Shown: in pieces, positions 31,906-44,593 of the stretch
Layout of the letters: each line of letters starts with the position of its first letter
Position numbering within the stretch: position 1 is the stretch's first letter
Made by a program: the position numbers and the translations under genes
Source of the DNA: Polyodon spathula
Taxonomy: Eukaryota > Chordata > Actinopteri > Acipenseriformes > Polyodontidae
Assembly: GCF_017654505.1 (NCBI RefSeq)
Contig: NC_054534.1
Coordinates: 40,406,226 to 40,470,225, forward strand
Length of the DNA: 64,000 nucleotides
Direction: 5' to 3'
Notes under the pieces: generated by a model
Seen by the model: the letters and a program-made list of their open reading frames with translations, nothing else
Databases searched by the model: none
What the model was told of the DNA's origin: nothing

Positions 31906-32086
31906 CCATGTACTTTTTTTTTTTCGTTTTGTTTACATTTATTCTCAACTTTACCATCTCTATACCACATATAAATATGCCTGATCCTGTTATAACTTAT
32001 ATATTATTATTTTATCATATACCACTATATACAAATACCACATGTGGTAAAGTTGAGAGAAAAATGTAAAAACAAAATGTACATGG
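31906..32086. repeat. Inverted repeat with about 45-bp arms
   Basis: ACCATGTAC followed by TTCGTTTTGTTTACATTT and CTCAACTTTACCA (left, about 31906-31957) is complementary to about 32037-32086 (right, ending GTACATGGT), with an 80-bp loop. Could fold as a hairpin or be the two ends of a miniature transposon. Confidence 0.75.
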
Positions 32087-32352
32087 TCTTTGGTATATTA
32101 TATCCTTTTATTTGATATAAATTACATGCATGTAGCACAAACTATGCAGTAGACACACATGCATAAATGAAACTGGAAAAAAGACAAAAATTGGGCTGAG
32201 GCTAAAGATATATAAATGAAAAAAATGTTATGTAAGATTTGTTTTAATTTCATTTTGTGGTATAGCTATTTGAGATAGAATAGATCCTAAACTTACTAGT
32301 CTATATAGTAAGTTAGTTTTTTTTTTTTTTTTTTTTTTTTTTCGGTTAGAGA

Positions 32353-32514
32353 ATGGATACCAAGTTTTTTTTTTATGGAAAACAAGCCAAAAATACGCTG
32401 ACCTTGATCCCAGGCAACCCCAAGGACTCTGATGTTGATCTAAGTGATGACCAAGAAGAAGATCCAGACTACATCCTTCATCCAGAAGAACTGGATGATG
32501 ACGATATTTTTTAA
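32353..32514 (+). pseudogene. Short acidic ORF, possible N-terminus of a piggyBac-like transposase
   Basis: A 53-codon ATG-to-TAA frame with an extremely acidic second half (DSDVDLSDDQEEDPDY and LDDDDIF). Acidic N-termini of this kind occur in piggyBac-family transposases, but the catalytic region is absent. The frame ends exactly where the DIRS piece starts, so it may be a coding start cut off by that insertion. Alternatively it is a chance frame. Confidence 0.35.
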
Positions 32515-34942
32515 CCTCTTGAGGTTCAGCCGGAGAACTGGTTACCCCTGGCTGGCGGTGGTTCCTTATCGCCGGCTCTTCGTCTGCCTGCTTGCTTGGT
32601 TTGGAGTGGAGGGCGGCGTTCAGGCCCCGTTGCCCCTGCAGGCTGTGAAGGTCACCTAGTGCGCTGGCGGTAGGCAGGAAGGCGTGAGAATTTCGTAGCG
32701 ACCTCCGTGGCCTTGTGGGACCTTACATCAATGGTCACTCCGGATGTCTGCCCCAGTGTTATGGGGGCATCTAACAGCACCACTTTCTTGGTCTAAACGA
32801 CCTTGGCTTGGGTTAGCCTGAGGTGTCAGCGAGCAGCTACCAGCGCTGGTAGAGACATGCCTGATGCCTGACCTAACACCCCCATTAGGTCAGTCATTGC
32901 CCTCGTCACCGCTTGGAGCTCTCCTGCATTCACCTCAATTGCAGATTCCTGCAGCCTCTCTGCCAGCTACAACTGGTACAGCACCAATATGGCCATTGCA
33001 TTCGCCGCCTGGACTGATAACACCTTAGTTTCCCATTCCTGCAGCCTCTTCGCCAGCTGCAACTGGTACAGTACCAGTATGGCCATTGCATTCGCCGCCT
33101 GGACTGATAACGCCGCTGATGCATATGCTTTCTTGAGCATGGTGTCAGTAGTCTTGCAAGGCTTAGACGGGCAAGTGGGGTCTTTGTCCCCTCTGGTGAA
33201 GGTGGAACCTTGCACCAGTACCGTGACCATGTCCCTGATAGTAGGGAATGTGCCTAGGCCAGCTTCTTAGGCTCCTGCGGTGTGTAGCAAGGGCTCTCCT
33301 GTTCTAGAGCCTGAGGGAGCGGTTGCCGGATTGCTCCAAGATGAGTGAACCAGTTCCAGGAAGTCCTGGCACAAAGGTAGGGCTTGTTGTCGGTGCCCTT
33401 TTTGCTTAAGAAAACGGTTTCCCTTCCCCTCCTGTTCTGCCGGCCAGGGAACGTCCGTGGCAGCAGCTGCACGCTGCATCAAGGCCCGGAACTCCTTCCT
33501 CTGCAATACATGCGGAAAGGGCAGTATGGAGCCCCCTGCTGTGGCCCACCCAACTGAAGTGGCGGGGTCGGAGATGTCCGACCTCGATGCTGTGAATGAC
33601 AGCTCATCTGGGCTTGGGGGTCTCAGTGGGGCTGGGGATGGAAAGTGGGAATGAGGAAGCTGGGTCTGACCGGTGGTAGGGGGCAGTCTACCCTGAGACT
33701 TCAAGAGGGTCTCTAGCATGGTCTGCTGGGCCCTCACAGTCTCTGCTAGTTCCTGGAAGCACCGCTGCCGAGCTTTGACGCCTCTGTGGAGATCCAGAAG
33801 GACAGCGCCTGCACCTACTTGGGGAAGGAGATCGGTACCTCCTCGATGACCGCCTGCTTCCTGGGGAATGTCCCCTTGTGCGGTATCGTCTAGACTGCGA
33901 CCATCTCACCTCCAAGGAGGGATGCCTACGCCTCTGCACTGGTGGTGGGGAGGGTGAGGGTGACCCAGGGGTATGGGGGAGCTTCCTGGTCACAGTGGCA
34001 GGCTGGTCTGGCCCTAGGTATCTGGCGAGGAACGAATGTTTGTCCTGACTGGGGAGCTTTGCCGCACACTGGTCGCACTGGTGAAAACCAGCGGAGGACC
34101 CTGTGGAGCGCATTGACATGGCACGGGGCATTGGTGCCGAGCAATGCGTCGGTGCCGACCTAGTAGCAATTGGCACCTGGCGACTGGAGTCGGTGACGGC
34201 GTTGTGGGTTCACCGATCGGTGTCGTTGCCGAAAAGAGCACGGATGAAGCTGGGCTGTTAATTGGTGCCGAATGTATTGGTGCCGAGGGAGACCGCGGTG
34301 CTGAGCGGTCGGGGCCGAGCTGTTCTGACCGGTGCTGAGTTTAATCGGCGTCGGGAGCAGCGCCGAAGATGTTTCCAACCAGTGCCGATCAATCGGCATC
34401 TATGAGAAGCGCAGCCGCACTAGGAGAGCCCGAGGATTGAGAGGGGCACGTAGGCCCGAGCTGCAAGAAAATCAGCATAGCGGACGACGACGCAAGCCTG
34501 CGGGTCACCCTACAGCACCACAGTAGCTCTTACCAACGATAAAAAATAACTACACGAGGCAGTGAAGTGAACAACAGCAAATTGCCAATCTCAAATAGAG
34601 AGGTCGAAACCAGCTCTAATCATTAGAAACACCGACACGAGACTAATGCAATAAGCAATCACAAAGCACTTAATTATGTAGCTTACCATGTCTCCTCAAT
34701 TTTTAGGTCGAAACTGTACAAATCAGCCAATTTTTAGAACAAAGAAAGCACGAGACAATCTATTACCAGTGTTAGAGAGGTGAGAGAGAAAATGGCGATA
34801 TGCTACTGTGAGGATGACCCTCTTCTGCAGGAGGTGGGAGGGACTTCCTCCTCACAGCAAGGCCCTGATAGGACAGCTTTTTCATATATGCTCAGTGATT
34901 GGCAGTCATAGAGGCTCTTCCCATTCGGTAATGGTTGTCATT
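32515..34942 (-). mobile_element. DIRS-like retrotransposon piece: terminal repeat, leader and gag (minus strand)
   Basis: On the minus strand, from 34942 leftward: terminal repeat (about 34942-34878), a leader, then a gag-like region from about 34350 to 32517 broken by many stops. A cysteine/histidine block (QCDQCAAKLPSQDKHSF) lies at about 34080, followed by an SR-rich segment and a C-terminal region ending VVLLDAPITLGQTSG, homologous to the gag end of the adjacent plus-strand piece. The 32517-32830 sequence is the inverted copy of about 34990-35280. RT and recombinase are absent in this piece. Confidence 0.72.
32945..33118 (-). repeat. 90-bp in-frame tandem duplication in DIRS gag
   Basis: Two copies of a 90-bp unit (32945-33034 and 33035-about 33118), 30 codons each, encoding LSVQAANAMAILVLYQLQLA twice on the minus strand. 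The period is a multiple of three, so the frame is preserved. Confidence 0.88.
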
Positions 34943-36706
34943 CCACTTGGCATCCGTCAGGGAGGTCACCGGCATTCATGGCTGACACAAGCCAAGGTTG
35001 TGGAGACCGAGGGGGTGGTGCTACTGGATGCCCCCATTACACTGTGGCAGACATTTGGGGCGACCATTGATATGAGCCTTGAGAGGTCCCACAAGGCCAC
35101 GGAGGTCGCCTCCAAATTCTCGCACCTTCCGGCTTACTGTCAGCGCCCAAGGTGGCATTCACAGTCTGCTGGGGTAAAAGGGTCTGAACACTGCCCTCCA
35201 CCCCAGAGTAGACAAGCAGGCAGAGGAAGAGCCGCTGGCCAGGGGTAACCGGTTCTCCGGCTGGAGACCGAGGCCAGGGCCTAAGAAAGACCCGCCCCCT
35301 CACAAGCTCAAGGGAGCCCTCCACACTCCGGGTCTGGCCGTTGAACGGAGCCGTTTATTCAAACAAAGTTTTCCAGATGCAGTAGTAGAAACACTACAGT
35401 CTGCTAGGGCGCCAAGCACTATAGTCCAGTACTCATACAAATGGAAAGTTTTCCAAGACTGATGCATTGCCGAAGGTCACGATCCCGTGACCTGCCCTAT
35501 TGAGACAATATTAACCTTCTTACAACACCTGTTTGACGCAGGAAAATCAGCGTCCACTTTGACGGTATACCTGGCAGCAATATCAGTGTGCCACGACAAA
35601 ACTGACTCGGTGTCCCCTGGGGCACATTTCCTGGCAGTGCAATTTCTTAAAGGGGCTCGGATACTTCGTCCTCCCATGAAAAGTATTGTCCCCAAGTGGG
35701 ATCTAGAACTGGTACTGCGGGTTCTTATGGGTCCCCCCCATTCGAGCCCATGGCGTCAGCAGAACTGCGCCCTGTTTCCTTGAAGGTGATGTTTTTAATA
35801 GCCATTACGTCTGCCAGACGAGTAAGTGAGCTTCATGCGCTGTCCATTGATGACACATGCATGGCTTTCACAGGAAATGACTCACGTGTAACATTACAAA
35901 CAAATCCAGCCTTTTTGCCAAAGGTGGTATCTTCATTCCCTATCAACCAGCTGGTGGTTTTGGAAACTTTCCCCCGCACGAGTCAGAGGAAGACCGTAGA
36001 CAGCACAAGCTCTGCCCAGTTCGGGCTCTGCGTTGTTACCTGGATAGGACGGTGTCTTGGAGACAGACCAACCAGCTGTTTGTCTGCTATGGGTCCCGCT
36101 CTAGAGGTCAGGCCCTATCGAAGCAACATCTAGCGCACTGGGTGGCAGATGCTATATGATTGGCGTATGAAGAGCGGACTCCCCCTTGCCAGGGGGACAT
36201 TACGGCCCATTCTACCAGAGGCCAGGCAACTTCATAGGCTCTCTTTCATGGCACTTCCTTAGATGAGCTATGCAATGCTGCTACCTGAACAGGTAGTCAG
36301 ATATTTGTGCGATTTTACCGCCTTGATGTGGCAAGCCGAGTGAGACTCTCTCTGGGCTCTAGGGTGTTACAGGCGGCATGCCCTTAGGCGTCATGTGGGC
36401 TCTGTGGCTATCGCCATGAGACTGTACTGTCGGTAATCTGGAGCCACAACAGCTTTGGTGCAGCTTTCCATTCGGTAATGGTTGTCATTCCACTTGAAAG
36501 GGAACGTTAGGTTATTGCCATAACCCCGGTTCCCTGAAAGAGAATGACAACCATTACCCTTCAAGGTCGTGTCCTCAGCTAACCTCTGATTTCTGAGTTT
36601 TTTTAAATATGCTCAGTGATTGATGGTCAGAGAGGGCTCTTTCCCATTCTGCAATGGTTGTCATTCTCTTTCAGGGAACCACGGTTATGGCAATAACCTA
36701 ACGTTG
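34943..36706 (+). mobile_element. DIRS-like retrotransposon piece: gag end, tyrosine recombinase, terminal repeat (plus strand)
   Basis: Starts with the gag C-terminus (LTQAKVVETEGVVLLDAPIT-type, 34990-35280), then jumps at about 35334 to a tyrosine recombinase with no RT/RNase H between them. The recombinase shows the catalytic set R (SARRVSELH, about 35815), HxxR (AHSTRG, about 36210) and Tyr (RFYRLDV, about 36315), with an intermediate ALRCYLDRT block. Stops replace tryptophans at several points (for example near 36165 and 36235). The right end holds terminal repeats containing TTCCCTGAAAGAGAATGACA. YR-encoding retrotransposons of this type integrate without an integrase. Confidence 0.82.
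36503..36706. repeat. DIRS terminal repeat hairpin (55-bp arms)
   Basis: AACGTTAGGTTATTGCCATA at 36503 and its continuation through 36557 are the reverse complement of about 36652-36706, with two mismatches at the CCGG/GTGG position, separated by about 95 bp. The loop repeats terminal sequence also found at 34878-34937 (ATGCTCAGTGATTG). Confidence 0.85.
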
Positions 36707-37802
<1,096 letters not shown>

Positions 37803-38152
37803 TAATGAACATGACTTCACGGTCCACTTTTCACTGGATACTAAGGTATGGCAACTGGTTTGTGTAAAATGTTAGGATACCTGCTTGTTTACCTAACGAT
37901 CCTAAACAGTTTGGGCTAGTATCAACAGATATGATCATGATCAAACGAAGATGTACGGGGAATAAGTAAACGGTCAAGTTTTTGAAACCCAATTTCACTG
38001 GCAATTATTCGTTCTAAATATATTTAGCATTAATATATTTTCAACATATGTGTAAATAGAGGTTTATTGTTGCAGCTATATTTTAGGCATGGTGTTTGTA
38101 ACCAAAATAACCATTGTTACGTGACAACATACAAAACAGCTGTCGCTAAAGA

Positions 38153-38215
38153 ATACTACTACGACTGCTCCTGCTACTACTACTACTACTAATAATAATA
38201 TTAATAATAATAATA
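38153..38215. repeat. ACT/AAT simple repeat
   Basis: CTACTACTACTAC followed by AATAATAATA-type sequence. Confidence 0.85.
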
Positions 38216-38335
38216 TAGTTCCTATATATTCCTAAATGGTGTGTGTTGTGAAAATGTAATACAGTTTTTGGTAATGGTTCTAGGTCTACCAACTGATGCC
38301 TAAAATATATCATGCTCTTTTTTGAAGGTAGCAGT

Positions 38336-38500
38336 ATTTGATGGGTGCAGATCAGCTGTGAAAGTTTCATACCTTGGCAGTTCTATGTATACATGTTTCA
38401 GAATTTGATGGGTGTGTGTGGACTGTCAAAATGTCATACATTGGCAGGGCTCTATTGAATCAATATGATGGGTGCTTCTGGGATGTCAAAATATCATACT
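38336..38500. repeat. Diverged tandem repeat, about 60-70 bp period, about 2.5 copies
   Basis: Each unit starts (TT)TGATGGGTG, then GTCAAAATGTCATAC or a variant, then TTGGCAG. Starts lie at about 38338, 38404 and 38465. Confidence 0.8.
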
Positions 38501-38599
38501 TTTTTTTATCATCACCTTGAGCCGCATTATTACTCGTGTTATAATTAAGGGTGGTGGAATCTATGACTGACATCATATAGTATATACAAGATTTCCTAC

Positions 38600-38601
<2 letters not shown>

Positions 38602-38634
<33 letters not shown>

Positions 38635-38676
38635 GAAGAAGAAGAAGAAGAAGAAGAAGAAGAAGAAGAAGAAGAA
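38602..38676. repeat. (AAT)n-(AAG)n compound microsatellite
   Basis: About 9 AAT units run directly into about 15 AAG units. The AAG part is purine-only on one strand over roughly 45 bp and could form triplex DNA. Confidence 0.95.
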
Positions 38677-39404
38677 GCTACCTTTGCAAAACATTTTTAC
38701 TTAAGGTGTACTAGGGGTTACTTAACGCTATGCTTCGATGTAAAACATTTGCAGTTAGCGTATATGTGCGTTTTTTTCTTTAAAAAAAAAAAATAACTCC
38801 CACTGTAGTAGACTTAACAACAGCTGTTTGTATTTCATATAAACTAATTAGTTACATGTGGAGTAAACTGTAAGTTTACAAAACACTTACTTTTATATCC
38901 AAAGACATGGGTATTTTTTTATTTTATTTATTTATTTTTTTGATATGTGTCCTCGTTCTGCAAGGGGTAAAAACTAAACCAAACCGAAACAAAACAAAAC
39001 TGGTTTGCGCTGTGCAAGGGGAAAATAGTCTGGGCATGCGCCTACGCCACGTCTGAAAATTTGACAGATAGCATAAATTGACGTGACACCAGTATTGTTC
39101 TTTGGGGTGATGTAATTAAATTGCCAATTTTATATGTTTTTAATTATTTAAAAAAAACTGAAAAACAATACGTTTTGATTTAAAGGTTATCTTGGTAGAA
39201 AATAACAAAATAAACGCATTAGGTATTTTATATGCAGCTTTTTGGATGGATGTGATGCTGTTGGTTTGGGCATGTCAGGATAGAGTTTGCTTTTTACTTG
39301 TTCTGCACCAAATTACAGTGGATGCAGTTGGCGATACATGTGGATGTTTCTGTGTAGTGTCGTCTTCTAAAGAAGGAATTGTGACGTTTTAAATGTATCC
39401 TCTG

Positions 39405-39691
39405 TACACACTGCCCGATGCGACAGTCGCATAATACACTGGCCGATTTCACTGAAAAATCGCGTTGCAATTGATCGCACTGGGCAGTGTGGAAGTGTTC
39501 CATGGTATTCCACTAGTTCCGATATGTCTCCCTTCCACTAGCTCAGTTTGGTTCATTCTTATTCTACACAGCACACTGCTCGATGTGATGAGTTCTTACG
39601 AGATCAGCCGATCGATTTTAGTTGGCTCACAAAGTTTAAACATGTAGTTTAATATTTTGTGATGCGATTCCGTCAGAGTGGCTAGTGTGTT
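39405..39691. repeat. Two neighbouring short inverted-repeat elements of one family
   Basis: Unit 1 (39405-39492): CACACTGCCCGATGCGAC against GATCGCACTGGGCAGTGTG at its end. Unit 2 (about 39571-39691): CACACTGCTCGATGTGAT against a right end GCGATTCCGTCAGAGTGG..GTGTG. Each looks like a miniature DNA transposon or palindrome. No coding potential. Confidence 0.6.
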
Positions 39692-42222
39692 ACGCGATGA
39701 TCGCATCAGATAGCGTGTAACCGACTTAGAGAGTAAAATATAGCCTTACACGTCCCCATGTGTTGCGACAACTGTTTAATATAACGTACCAGCAATTTTT
39801 GTTAACATTCTGACAACTTGTTACACTAAAACTTTAAAGTCTTTTTCAAAGCTCTTTTCAAAATGGCCACCAGTGCACTTAGTGTAAGGAATATTGTCCA
39901 CAGTTATACCAACACATAGGGATGTTAAACGCTTTATTTTTTGTAACCCCCGCTATTTACTCTTTAAGTAGAATGTGTTACGTTGACTGTAATACATTAA
40001 GCATGAAACAAACAGTTTTGACCAATGACTGAGGAAAACAGAATTAAGTAGCGATATACATTTTTACATGAATTCTGCCCCCCTGGTTAACTATGCCATC
40101 TTTTCTACCCCTTGCTTTTTTAGTTTATGTAAACATATTTACAGCCCCTAATGAACCATTGTTCACAGCCATGAGTAAGGGCCATTTGCTTCTCCTTCCC
40201 AGAAACCTGCTGGAAAACAACATTGTAGCACGGTCTAGATAACACCTCTATAAAGTGTGTATAATATAGCGTGTATCCCAAACTGGACCATTGGTCATTT
40301 TGACTTCCGTTTCCAAGACCTTGCAGTTGTGAGAGTGAAAATAACGGCTTGCCCCTTCAGGTATGATGGTCCCTTGGAAAGCACTGAATTCCCACATGGC
40401 TGCAGACATGAAAACAGCTGATTTCATGAGAAGTAATTGAAACTAAATGAAACAAGTGTGGTACAAGCGTCAACATTTCTGTCACACTGCACCATAATTT
40501 TGTGTGCAGTGTGAGCGGTCAATGGCACAGCATGATGTGTACAGAACATGCAGGTAGGTATAATGATTAAAGAGATACACAGATGCCAGATATTCTATTT
40601 GCAATCGCAAACAGATATGTTGTACATTTATAATCTTTAAGAAAGCCTAGGTGTGTTTTTTTTGTTTTCTAAATCCTTTTAGAGTTGTTATTCCTGTCAG
40701 TTTTTTTAGGCCTATCTTTATAAATGAAAAGGTGCCATATTTCAGCAATTATATTTTTTTTCCTGATGAAATTCCAGTTAATTTTGGTTTATCATCAGAA
40801 GAAAAGTTTGATAAATTACATTTAAGTAGGGAATCACTCTAATATCAATTTGTGCCATTCCTCTCTTCAGACTATATTAAAATGCAATTAATTTGCTCCC
40901 AACACCAGTTTGAAAACAAAAAACTGCCTTAAAGAGACCTGCATGTCTCAGACCACTGTAGTCTAAAAAATTAATCTGGAAAATATCAAAAGCAGAATTT
41001 ATACTGCTTTCTTTAGGAATAAAATATTCCACTTGAAATCGGCCTTCAGTGGCTGATGCAGGATTTTTTTGAATTTTGTTTTAATCTCCTGTTACATAAG
41101 TCCAACTTGTTATGAACAGAAGAGCAGGCTACAATAAGTCTGCTCAAGCATAACACTGTCATTCAGTTCTGGGCCTATATGTGCATTTCAAGGCGTGCCC
41201 ATTTGTAGTGTGCTGTCTGACATGACCGGGGTGATGGCTCACTCCACTGTCCCTGCATGTGGCCAAGCACTGCACCACAGGCTTCCAGTCATACTGAGGT
41301 CCAGTGCTGAACTGTAATCAGGCATGTCGAGCAAATGCCATTGATGCACCTCAAATTTCAAGACGATAACCATAATAGATGAGGATTTCCCAGAAGCTTG
41401 ACACTGGATATGCTTTTAGGATTTATCGATTTATATTCCACTGTATTATTTATAATCTATGTTTACAACAGTGAAAAATAAAACCTGACACAGCTGGCAA
41501 GCAGTGCTTTATGTTTTATTTTGTATCAGTAAAGTCACCTTGCCTTAAAAAAAAAAGATTGGATCTAAATAACCAGGACACATGCATATTTTATGAACTG
41601 CTATGTATAATTTAGTGTCTTTTTTAATGTACAGGGGCTATCACAATTTAACTTGCACAGAGCTTAACAGTAAACCCTACCGTGTTGACAAGCAAATTCA
41701 TTTAACTCAAATTATAGTGATAAAAAAGTCTGGAAAACGAAACGATCAAGAGTATAATAATAAACTTAGACCTAATGCTAATATGACAAGTTTAGTTATG
41801 AAAGAATCTTAGTACTCTGAAGCAGCTACAAAAGAGCAAATATCTGTAGCAAAACATGATTACCATCTCACTGGTGCCAATGTAATTTTGAGCTGCTAGT
41901 TTTTTGTACGCCTGTTTTCTGAAACTCCACATTGTACTGATCGGAGGATTGTTTGTGTAGTACAGTTTTACTTGTTAAAAACTAATGTAAACAGTGCTCT
42001 TAATTGAACAGTTTTGTGATGCTTCCAAGATCATGATGGAGACTACTCCAAGAAAAAGCAGCTGTAGGTAGAAGTTATGTTAGTACTGTATGTCTCTGGT
42101 CACTACAACACATGTTACAGCAGTAGGAATCTGAAGGCAGCCAGCACCAGGGCGGTAAGCCAGCAATGACCTCTGGTGTATCTTGGTCAGAGCTTGTGTT
42201 TTGCTGGTCTTACTGGTTGGTA

Positions 42223-42246
42223 GCCCCCCCCCCCCCCCCCCCCCCA
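42223..42246. repeat. Poly-C tract followed by poly-A
   Basis: About 24 consecutive C, then 9 A. Long mononucleotide C runs are prone to sequencing and assembly errors. Confidence 0.9.
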
Positions 42247-43239
42247 AAAAAAATAGGTCCATTAAAATGATCTTGTAGTAAACATTACCTGGTATTTTAT
42301 ATACCTGCTGGCTGCAGGCCAAGACATATTTGTTCCAATTCACAGCTCTTTGCTGGTGCAGAAATGTTTGTCATTGGATTTTTGTGGTTCTTTTAGTGTT
42401 TCATAAACCTCTCACTACTGAGTGTTTTAATAGTTATGGATGTTCACCAGCTCACCAGCTGTTGCTGGGATTTTCAGCTGGGAGATGCTGAGGTTGATGC
42501 TTCACACAGTAAAAATAGCTTTAAGACACTTAAACATGTTTTACATAGTTTGCTGTTCAAATGGTTGTCGAATTGACAGTTTACTTTTTTGCAAGACAGA
42601 CAGCACTGGTGTAGACTTCACCCAGATTGTCTCCAAGCATGAGTCATAGTTCTGTATTTCAGTGTGATCATAAATAATCTGTATACTTCCTCTGATTCTG
42701 TGTTGATAAATGGATTAACTGTGAGATTTATTGATTTATTAAACCAGGATATATCCCTTCAAGTTAGGCAGACTGGGTTCAAGGGAATTTTGACTTTTCT
42801 GTAGAGTTCCAGGTATTGTTTTGTTAGATGCACAGTATCACTGATTGTTGCTGCATTTACAGTCCCCCCCTCCAAAAGTTTGATATGATGGAATGGCAGT
42901 AGTTGCATTTTTTAATCATCTGTATAATGCTCAATAATATCAATGCATAATGATGCCTTTAACTCACAATGTCTTTGCCTATACTCAGCAAACCAGACAC
43001 TACACTACACACCATTGGTTTCATAAAGACATTCTGTCTGGAGACACGCCTCTTTTTAAGTCTTGCAAATAACACTGCAGAGTTAGGAAAGAAACAATTA
43101 AGAGGATTAATTATGCATTTACATTAAAAAGGGCGCCATTTAAATTACAATCGGGTAATACGTAGCAGTGAACCTGTTTTAGAGCAACGAATCAGTCAAC
43201 ACGCCTTTATCAGTGTTTCATTTATCCTGGTTATTATTA

Positions 43240-43525
43240 TAATGCCAATAAAACGCTAAACTTAATTTGTGGAGTACTGTACATAGGATTACTCTCACAA
43301 GACATTGCTGGACTGACTAAACTGTTTCATATTTTTTAATGCTATTGTAACTGCCAGCAATACGCTAAACAGGTCTTTTCAGAACACCTTTATTTGTAGA
43401 CTGAACTACTGTGTTAGAGGAAGACTGTAAATAGGATTCTCACAACTGTGCTGGACATTTGGTTTTCTGAACTGCTGTAATATAATTCATAGGTTTTCCT
43501 GCTTATTTTAATGCCAGCAATGAGC
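43240..43525. repeat. Diverged tandem duplication of about 150 bp
   Basis: Two units share AATGCCA(G)CAA.A.GCTAAAC, CTGTA.ATAGGATT.CTCACAA and TTGCTGGAC/GTGCTGGAC in the same order. A third partial start lies at 43511 (AATGCCAGCAATGAG). Confidence 0.7.
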
Positions 43526-44593
43526 CAAGTGATGTCTATAAACATTGTGACAGGTTGGAAGTATCTTCAGTGCTTTACTTACTGTTACAGCAATAAGAGT
43601 CTGATTTAAAAAATAAAAAAAGAATTATGGTAATATATATTAAATTGACTTATTTTAACTACCAACATTATATTTATGTTCAAATGCCATATTTAGTTAT
43701 TAATATGTTGAGAAGAAATGGGAACAAATGGAATTAGCTATCTTTGAAAAACGGAATTTGGTATTCCCAAGAATGGAACAATTAGTAGTCTTAAATGTGG
43801 TTACAATTGAAGACAGTGCAGATGCCAGTGTTTTATGCAGTAGTATAAAGCAGTTTTATGCAGGCCACCAGTTAAGCATGCAGCCTATATCTATAACAAC
43901 TGACATGGCTGCATAGGATCAGAGGATGATTCAAAATCAGAGGCAGAGTCACAATCTTGTTTAAATTTAAAGTACATTGTAAAATTGTTGAGATACTTGT
44001 GTTGGAATATTGTTTCAAAATTGTATAATAAATACATTAAAAGGGTTAATGCGTGGAGAAGGTTTTTCACTGATAATTTACTCTTTCTCAGTCAAAATGG
44101 CAAGTTTCTCAGTATCTGAAAAGCTTAGAGGGAACGCTGGTGGTAGGCCACTTGCATTGAAGCTGTTCTCTGATTGCTCAATGCCCTAGTTGATGCACGA
44201 CAAATTGCAAAAAATAGGATTCAATACTATTTATTTTGTGCCACCCTGGTGCCACTCCCACGTCGCCTGTGGTGTGAAAGATATTTATCAAAAGTATAGG
44301 TTCTATTTGTTTTGCTGCATCAGTGCACAGTTTTTCATGCCACATCACTTCTGGTGGGTAGCAGCCTTTAAAACACTAGCAGTGCAGGAAGCGGATCCAT
44401 TTAAAATTAAGCACTACCCCCCAAAAATTGTTACGCTTATAATAAAACATTATGATTCCATATATTATAAAAATATAATAGTAAACAATCTTTTTTATTA
44501 TTATTTTTTTTACATTAATTATTTTTATGGGCCCAGCAGTGGTATTACAATATAGACTGTACAGTAGTGTTCTGCGATACTTCATTTAGGGAG

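Noticed and set aside
33942..35248. Several plus-strand frames in the DIRS region
   Set aside because: Opposite strand of the minus-strand gag up to 34350, or leader and gag pieces already covered by the DIRS features.
38602..38676. Possible CRISPR-like or satellite array
   Set aside because: Simple AAT/AAG microsatellite without spacers.
43728..43916. 62-codon frame with protein-like composition
   Set aside because: Looks mildly coding but no family was recognised and no splice context supports an FRMD3 exon.
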